From JAQUBU01 sp036677685 (GTDB taxonomy: Bacteria > Bacillota > Syntrophomonadia > Syntrophomonadales > Syntrophomonadaceae): a DNA stretch of 64,000 nt. The position numbers were made by a program, and so were the translations under genes. The stretch covers positions 161,685 to 225,684 of the forward strand of contig JAVBWA010000011.1 in the NCBI GenBank assembly GCA_036677685.1. Direction: 5' to 3'. A model generated the notes under the pieces. That model was not told the origin of the DNA, did not search any database, and saw only the letters and a list, made by a program, of their open reading frames with translations. Positions 59,926 to 64,000 of this stretch are shown in pieces (the stretch's first letter is position 1; each line of letters opens with the position of its first letter).

Positions 59926-62431
59926 TATATTTTCCCCCCAACAATCTTTGTGCAGACAATACGGCCTGACGTGCATCCTCGGAATAAGCATCAGCACCAA
60001 TCTGGTCAGCATAATCCTGGTTTAACACCGCTCCCCCGACCATAACCAGGCAGGGCAGGCCCCGCGCTCTAACCCCCTCTATTACCTCGCGCATACGCGG
60101 CATGGTGGTAGTCATCAAAGCACTCAAACCAATTATATCAGCCTTTTCCTGCTGAGCAACATCCAATATGATTCCAGCTTCAATATCTTTGCCCAAATCA
60201 ATCACTCTAAATCCGTAGTTCTCTAGCATTACGCATACGATATTTTTGCCGATATCATGAATATCCCCTTCCACCGTGGCCATAATAATAACTCCCTTTG
60301 ACTGACCTGCTTCTTCGCCTAAACGCGGTTTAACAATGGAAAAGGCTTTTTTCATGGTTTCAGCAGCCATCATCAACTGTGGTAAAAAGTATTTTTTCTG
60401 TTCATATAACTGCCCGGCCTTTTCGATGCCCGGTATCAAACCCTGATTAATTAAATCCAGGGGAGGAATATGCTCTGCATCAAGCGCTTTGAGCAGAAGA
60501 TCTTCAATTATCCCGCTATTCCCTTCCAATACTGCTGTTTGAAGCTGATCATAAACTGACAAGGGAGCCTCATTACTCGATGTTACCTGGGTTTCCGGAG
60601 TACCGGCAGTTGCATTTTGACCTTGCAGAAGTTGGGGAATATTACAATGCCGGCATAGTTCATGACGGTTTGCGGCAGGCTGATTGACCGCCGTCCCACG
60701 CTTGTAATCCCGATATTTCTCAATAAAAGCACCTGCATGCAAATCCCGATTGAGAAGTACTGCGGCTGCGCGATTGGCATCCATCATCCGCTCATCGAAA
60801 GGGTTGATAATCGGCAGATCCAGCCCGGCGGCCCAGGCCATGGCAAGGTAGTTGGAATTTAAAATCTCCCGCGCGGGCAGGCCATGCGAAACATTGCTGA
60901 CCCCCAACACGGTTCCCAAATTCAATTCTTCTTTGACCGTCCGCAGCGCTTTCAAGGTCTCCATGACCTGGGACTGCTCGGCACTGGCAGTCTTAACCAG
61001 GCAATCGATAAAAACATCTTCATCCCGCAAACCATATTCCCGTGCTTTTTTATGAATCTTACGGGCAATTTGCACCCGGTCTTCGGCATGATTGGGAATA
61101 CCGGTTTCATCCAGACAGAGCCCCAAAACGGCTGCTCCATATTTCCTGGCCAGCGGAAGCACCACATCCAAATGCTTGTCTTCTCCGGTAGTCGAATTAA
61201 TCAAAGGCCGCCCGACAAAGTTTTTCAAACCTTCTTCAATAGCGGCAGCATTAGTTGAATCAAGCGAAAGCGGTATATCAACTGCGGCCTGAATGGCCAG
61301 GACCGCTTCTTTCATGGCTGCCGGTTCATCAATACCCGGCACCCCCATATTAACGTCTAAGAGTGGCGCCTGGGCTGCCACCTGTTGCCGGGCTTCTTCC
61401 ACCACCACCTGCATTTTGCCTTCCCTAATATCCTGAGCCAGCTTTTTCCGGGCTGTGGGATTTATCCTCTCACCGATAAAAGCCAGGGGATGTTCACTTC
61501 CCAGTATGGTGTACTGGCTCCGTGAGGCCAGGGCCCGCAAGCTCCGAATCTCCCGTTTAACCGGGGCCAGGCCCTTGATTACACTGGCTATGGCCCTGAT
61601 GTGGGCGGGTGTGGTGCCGCAGCAACCTCCAATAATGTTGGCTCCGGCATCCCTTAGGCGCAGAGCATATTCCGCCATCTCCTCGGGGCTGTCTGGAAAG
61701 ACGGTCTGGCTGTTTACCAGTTTCGGCAAACCTGCATTGGGTTCTACGGAGATATACAAGCTGCTGTATTTTCCCATTTGTTCAATAACCGGCAATAGTT
61801 CACGGGCTCCGCCCGAACAATTTGCACCTACTGCCAGCGGTTGCAAGGCTTCGATGATTATCAGGGCGGTTAATGGGTCGGTTCCCATCATGGTCCGGCC
61901 GCCATTCTCAAAAGTCATATGCGCCAGTACCGGCAAACGCGTATTATGCCGGGCCGCAATCAAAGCTGCCCGCATTTCTCCTATATCACTCATCGTTTCA
62001 ATCGATATTATATCTGCACCTGCTTTTTCGCAGGCCACTACCTGCTCGCGAAACGCCTCATACAAATCATCAAATTCAACCTCACCCATGGGTTTGAGCA
62101 GTTTGCCGGTAGGTCCAATATCGGCTGCGACCAAAGCCCGGCCCCGAGCGCCCTCCCGAGCCGCCTGAACCGCCAGGGTGTTTATTTCGCCAGTCTGATC
62201 GGCCAGGCCGTATTCGGCCAGTTTGAAACGATTGGCCCCGAAAGTATTGGTTTGGATAATGTCGGAACCGGCTTCAACATATTGATAATGAATGTCCTGC
62301 AAAACTGCCGGATTATTTGCGCCGAATAATTCCGGGCATTCACCGGCTTTCATTCCGTTGGCCTGCAGCATGGTACCCATGGCCCCATCCAGTATTAATA
62401 TTTTTTCTTTTAATCTTTGTGACAGGTCCAT
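59903..62431 (-). CDS. metH: Cobalamin-dependent methionine synthase (three-domain, no activation domain)
   Basis: An 842-residue enzyme that methylates homocysteine from methyl-tetrahydrofolate. Residues 1-290 bind homocysteine and zinc (C205, C270, C271 in GANCSGG and GGCCGTT). About 305-570 is the pterin-binding barrel (FIGERINPT, DVNMGVPGID). About 630-842 is the B12 cap and B12 domain with VEGDIHDIGKNIV, His725 being the cobalt ligand. The C-terminal SAM-activation domain of E. coli MetH is missing, so a separate reactivase is needed. The linker has CRHC at 593-596. The operon is under a SAM riboswitch. Confidence 0.93.
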   Translation of the reverse strand: MDLSQRLKEKILILDGAMGTMLQANGMKAGECPELFGANNPAVLQDIHYQYVEAGSDIIQTNTFGANRFKLAEYGLADQTGEINTLAVQAAREGARGRALVAADIGPTGKLLKPMGEVEFDDLYEAFREQVVACEKAGADIISIETMSDIGEMRAALIAARHNTRLPVLAHMTFENGGRTMMGTDPLTALIIIEALQPLAVGANCSGGARELLPVIEQMGKYSSLYISVEPNAGLPKLVNSQTVFPDSPEEMAEYALRLRDAGANIIGGCCGTTPAHIRAIASVIKGLAPVKREIRSLRALASRSQYTILGSEHPLAFIGERINPTARKKLAQDIREGKMQVVVEEARQQVAAQAPLLDVNMGVPGIDEPAAMKEAVLAIQAAVDIPLSLDSTNAAAIEEGLKNFVGRPLINSTTGEDKHLDVVLPLARKYGAAVLGLCLDETGIPNHAEDRVQIARKIHKKAREYGLRDEDVFIDCLVKTASAEQSQVMETLKALRTVKEELNLGTVLGVSNVSHGLPAREILNSNYLAMAWAAGLDLPIINPFDERMMDANRAAAVLLNRDLHAGAFIEKYRDYKRGTAVNQPAANRHELCRHCNIPQLLQGQNATAGTPETQVTSSNEAPLSVYDQLQTAVLEGNSGIIEDLLLKALDAEHIPPLDLINQGLIPGIEKAGQLYEQKKYFLPQLMMAAETMKKAFSIVKPRLGEEAGQSKGVIIMATVEGDIHDIGKNIVCVMLENYGFRVIDLGKDIEAGIILDVAQQEKADIIGLSALMTTTMPRMREVIEGVRARGLPCLVMVGGAVLNQDYADQIGADAYSEDARQAVLSAQRLLGGKYNVISEKL

Positions 62432-62460
62432 AAAACACCAACTCCTTATTTAAAATATAA

Positions 62461-62485
62461 AAAAGCCCTCTAAAAAGAGGGTTTT
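62461..62485 (-). terminator. Expression-platform terminator of the SAM riboswitch
   Basis: On the minus strand CCCTCTTTTTAGAGGG is followed by CTTTTTT. It lies between the SAM aptamer and metH, so metH is expressed when SAM is low. Confidence 0.88.
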
Positions 62486-62497
62486 GTTTGCATTCCC

Positions 62498-62596
62498 CTC
62501 TCATCTGTCAGGATCCTCCTGCAGGATTTGGCACCATACCGTTATGGCGGTTGCCGGGTTTCATCGGGCCAGTCCCTCCACCTCTCTGGATAAGAG
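62498..62596 (-). promoter_or_regulatory. SAM-I riboswitch (S-box)
   Basis: On the minus strand CTCTTATCCAGAGAGGTGG, GGGACTGGCCCGATGAAACC, CGGCAACC, GGTGCCAAATCC and GACAGATGAGAG are the diagnostic SAM-I blocks in order. The terminator follows. SAM binding should shut off the methionine synthase-homocysteine operon. Confidence 0.97.
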
Positions 62597-62630
62597 CATA
62601 AAAAATATTTTGTTTTCGCCTTCCATATTT

Positions 62631-62978
62631 TTAGGAAGGATTTTTGTTTTCGTCTTCAGGCTGAGTCAAATTATCGCTTTTATTATTAAGACTCATTTTA
62701 TTAAGTTCGTCAAGTGGAATTCCTTTTGGTTCTTCGGGTTTAGGTACTTCACCTTTTGTTTCAAATCTAGCCAAAGGTGACGCAGGTTTATCATCATCGA
62801 GATTTATGGCATCCTGGAATTCCTTCTGTACACCGGATGTTGCCTTTTTAAATTCGCGAGCTGCCTTACCCATTGATTTGGCAACTTCGGGCAGCTTTCC
62901 AGGCCCCACTACGATAAGCGCCACCGTCAGTATCAATATCAGTTCCCACGGTCCTATATTGCCGATAAATCCAAACAT
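62631..62978 (-). CDS. tatA: Twin-arginine translocase TatA-type protein
   Basis: A 115-residue protein with a short N-terminal membrane helix, PWELILILTVALIVVGPGKLPE, followed by an amphipathic helix (VAKSMGKAAREFKKATSGV) and an acidic, proline-rich tail. This is the TatA/TatB plan; the Phe-Gly hinge is replaced by Gly-Pro-Gly-Lys, also common. It lies upstream of the SAM-riboswitch operon on the same strand. Confidence 0.88.
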   Translation of the reverse strand: MFGFIGNIGPWELILILTVALIVVGPGKLPEVAKSMGKAAREFKKATSGVQKEFQDAINLDDDKPASPLARFETKGEVPKPEEPKGIPLDELNKMSLNNKSDNLTQPEDENKNPS

Positions 62979-63104
62979 TGCCTAAATCACCCCCAGCAGG
63001 TTGATAATGAACCAAATCGAAACTCACTTTATGTTCCTGCCTGTTTATTTTACTTTTATTTTGCAAGTTTAGCAAACTATTTTCCTGAGCTAATTGTATT
63101 TTCA

Positions 63105-63134
63105 AAACACAACAGGCCAGATAATCTGGCCTGT
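63105..63134 (-). terminator. Intrinsic terminator after the small membrane protein gene
   Basis: ACAGGCCAGAT and ATCTGGCCTGT form a stem of about 11 bp followed on the minus strand by TGTGTTTTG. The T run is interrupted. Confidence 0.6.
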
Positions 63135-63159
63135 ATATTATGAGTTAATATGTCCCTGA

Positions 63160-63489
63160 CTATCGTAATTCGGTAGGTACAAAGGCATCTACCAGTCCAA
63201 TCGCAAATGCCGCCAGCAAACTACCCAGTAAGGACACTGACAGGTAGCTGGGGATTATAAACTGTGCTACGTAAATAACGACAGCGGCAGTGACAAAGCC
63301 CACCAAGCCACGGGAACGCGGCGATATACGGTCTCCCAGAATAGCCTCAACTATATAGCCCAAAACAGCTATTACTATTGCAGCAATCAACGCACCGGTA
63401 AATCCCGCTACAGTTATTCCCGGCAGCAGATACCCAACCAGCATCAAGACCAAAGCGGACACTACAAAACGTACTATGGTTCCAATCAT
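63160..63489 (-). CDS. Phage-holin-4-2-like (YvlD-type) small membrane protein
   Basis: A 109-residue protein with four membrane helices: VSALVLMLVGYLLPGITV, ALIAAIVIAVLGYIVEAIL, GFVTAAVVIYVAQFI and LLGSLLAAFAIGLVDA. It matches the Phage_holin_4_2 family, a chromosomal family that is not usually phage-derived. The ATG at 63489 follows GGGAGG by about 9 bases. Function unknown. Confidence 0.82.
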   Translation of the reverse strand: MIGTIVRFVVSALVLMLVGYLLPGITVAGFTGALIAAIVIAVLGYIVEAILGDRISPRSRGLVGFVTAAVVIYVAQFIIPSYLSVSLLGSLLAAFAIGLVDAFVPTELR

Positions 63490-63727
63490 TATGCGATGAC
63501 CTCCCTTCACTTTAGAATGCTAACTCGAATCAGTGTAAAATCTATTGCTTTCTTATCATTGCTAAAAATTCTTAAAACTATGCAAATAAAATTCATTTCT
63601 ATAATACCCTCAGTAATTATTTGTATAATTCTCTGCCAGATATGTTTTTTAGTGTTTTATTTTTCTATATAAAGGAATATTATCCGCTTTGGCGAAGAAT
63701 TATGTAAATAGCTATTTGAGGTGTCTT

Positions 63728-64000
63728 ATGCTGGCCACATTAAATACCCTGGTTCTAACCGGTATAGAAGCCAGGCCCGTTAAAGTAGAAGTTGATATCC
63801 AAAATGGACTTCCCAATTTTGAATTGGTAGGCCTGGCTTCCCAAACCACCCGCGAAGCCAGGGAAAGAGTCCGATCGGCTATAAAAAACTCCGGCTTCGA
63901 TTTTCCCAACCGGAAAATCATAGTAAACCTGGCACCGGCAGATATAAAAAAGGAAGGCAGCCATTTTGACCTGGCTATTGCTCTGGGAATACTCATTGCT
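63728..64000 (+). CDS. comM: Mg-chelatase-like AAA protein YifB/ComM (partial, 5' end)
   Basis: The first 91 codons of a gene that continues beyond the window. The N-terminal domain reads VEVDIQNGLPNFELVGLASQ, ARERVRSAIKNSGFDFP and IVNLAPADIKKEGSHFDL, the signature of YifB/ComM, an AAA+ helicase for branch migration during natural transformation. The ATG at 63728 follows GAGGTG. The ATPase part is not in view. Confidence 0.93.
   Translation, partial: MLATLNTLVLTGIEARPVKVEVDIQNGLPNFELVGLASQTTREARERVRSAIKNSGFDFPNRKIIVNLAPADIKKEGSHFDLAIALGILIA

Noticed and set aside
61455..62168. A 237-codon plus-strand frame
   Set aside because: It is antisense to metH; long antisense frames are common in GC-richer genes.
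63160..63489. Prophage holin
   Set aside because: The Phage_holin_4_2 family is mostly chromosomal and no other phage gene is nearby.
1..64000. tRNA or rRNA genes
   Set aside because: No cloverleaf with the conserved T-loop and no rRNA segment was noticed in the gaps; by-eye scanning could still miss one.

Overview
The window looks like a chromosome segment of an anaerobic, spore-forming, low-to-mid GC member of the Clostridia, most like the Syntrophomonas group. This is inferred from gene content and order: spmA-spmB, ytfJ and scpA-scpB; a formate-tetrahydrofolate ligase; the block ruvCAB-queH-queA-tgt-yajC-secDF; radical-SAM aminomutases; and a flavodiiron protein. No rRNA, tRNA, CRISPR array, intact insertion sequence or prophage was found.

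Layout. 1-2837 (minus): HDOD protein (partial), an unknown protein, a CobT-like enzyme and a pseudouridine synthase. 3183-20703 is an osmotic-adaptation island: ClC antiporter, MscS channel, lysine 2,3-aminomutase plus beta-lysine acetyltransferase (ablA-ablB), a divergent aminomutase with the residue pattern of glutamate 2,3-aminomutase, a two-component system, folE, a second ablA-ablB pair, a polar amino-acid ABC importer and a K+ channel. Two c-di-AMP (ydaO/yuaA) riboswitches, each followed by a terminator, precede the glutamate 2,3-aminomutase and the ABC importer. 20722-26609: a five-gene peptide/nickel-family ABC transporter lies between a degraded 3' end of fhs and a degraded 3' end of the K+ channel gene. 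Intact copies of both genes sit at the opposite edges, so the cassette appears to have split an older channel-fhs junction.

26620-35932 (minus): fhs, sporulation genes, scpAB, an M50 protease and a DHH-CBS-CCA fusion protein. 36322-43299: a DUF2889 protein, a flavodiiron protein with an added Fe-S domain, a membrane phosphoesterase, lysA and a CDF metal exporter. 43552-52534 (minus): secDF-yajC, queuosine genes (tgt, queA, queH) and the ruvCAB resolvase. 52939-57235: metallo-hydrolase, membrane-anchored protein, YebC-type regulator, methyltransferase, nadE.

57496-62596 (minus) is a SAM-riboswitch operon: a three-domain cobalamin methionine synthase, a DUF39 homocysteine-forming protein, a NIL-ferredoxin and a UPF0280 protein. 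Together they suggest a route from aspartate semialdehyde and sulfide to homocysteine and then methionine. The window ends with tatA, a small membrane protein and the start of comM.

Eleven copies of a structured interspersed repeat of about 50-190 bp lie only between genes. They share a GAAACTGC/GCAGTTTC hairpin and AACGAGGCG/CGCCTCGTT arms. Smaller inverted-repeat families also occur.
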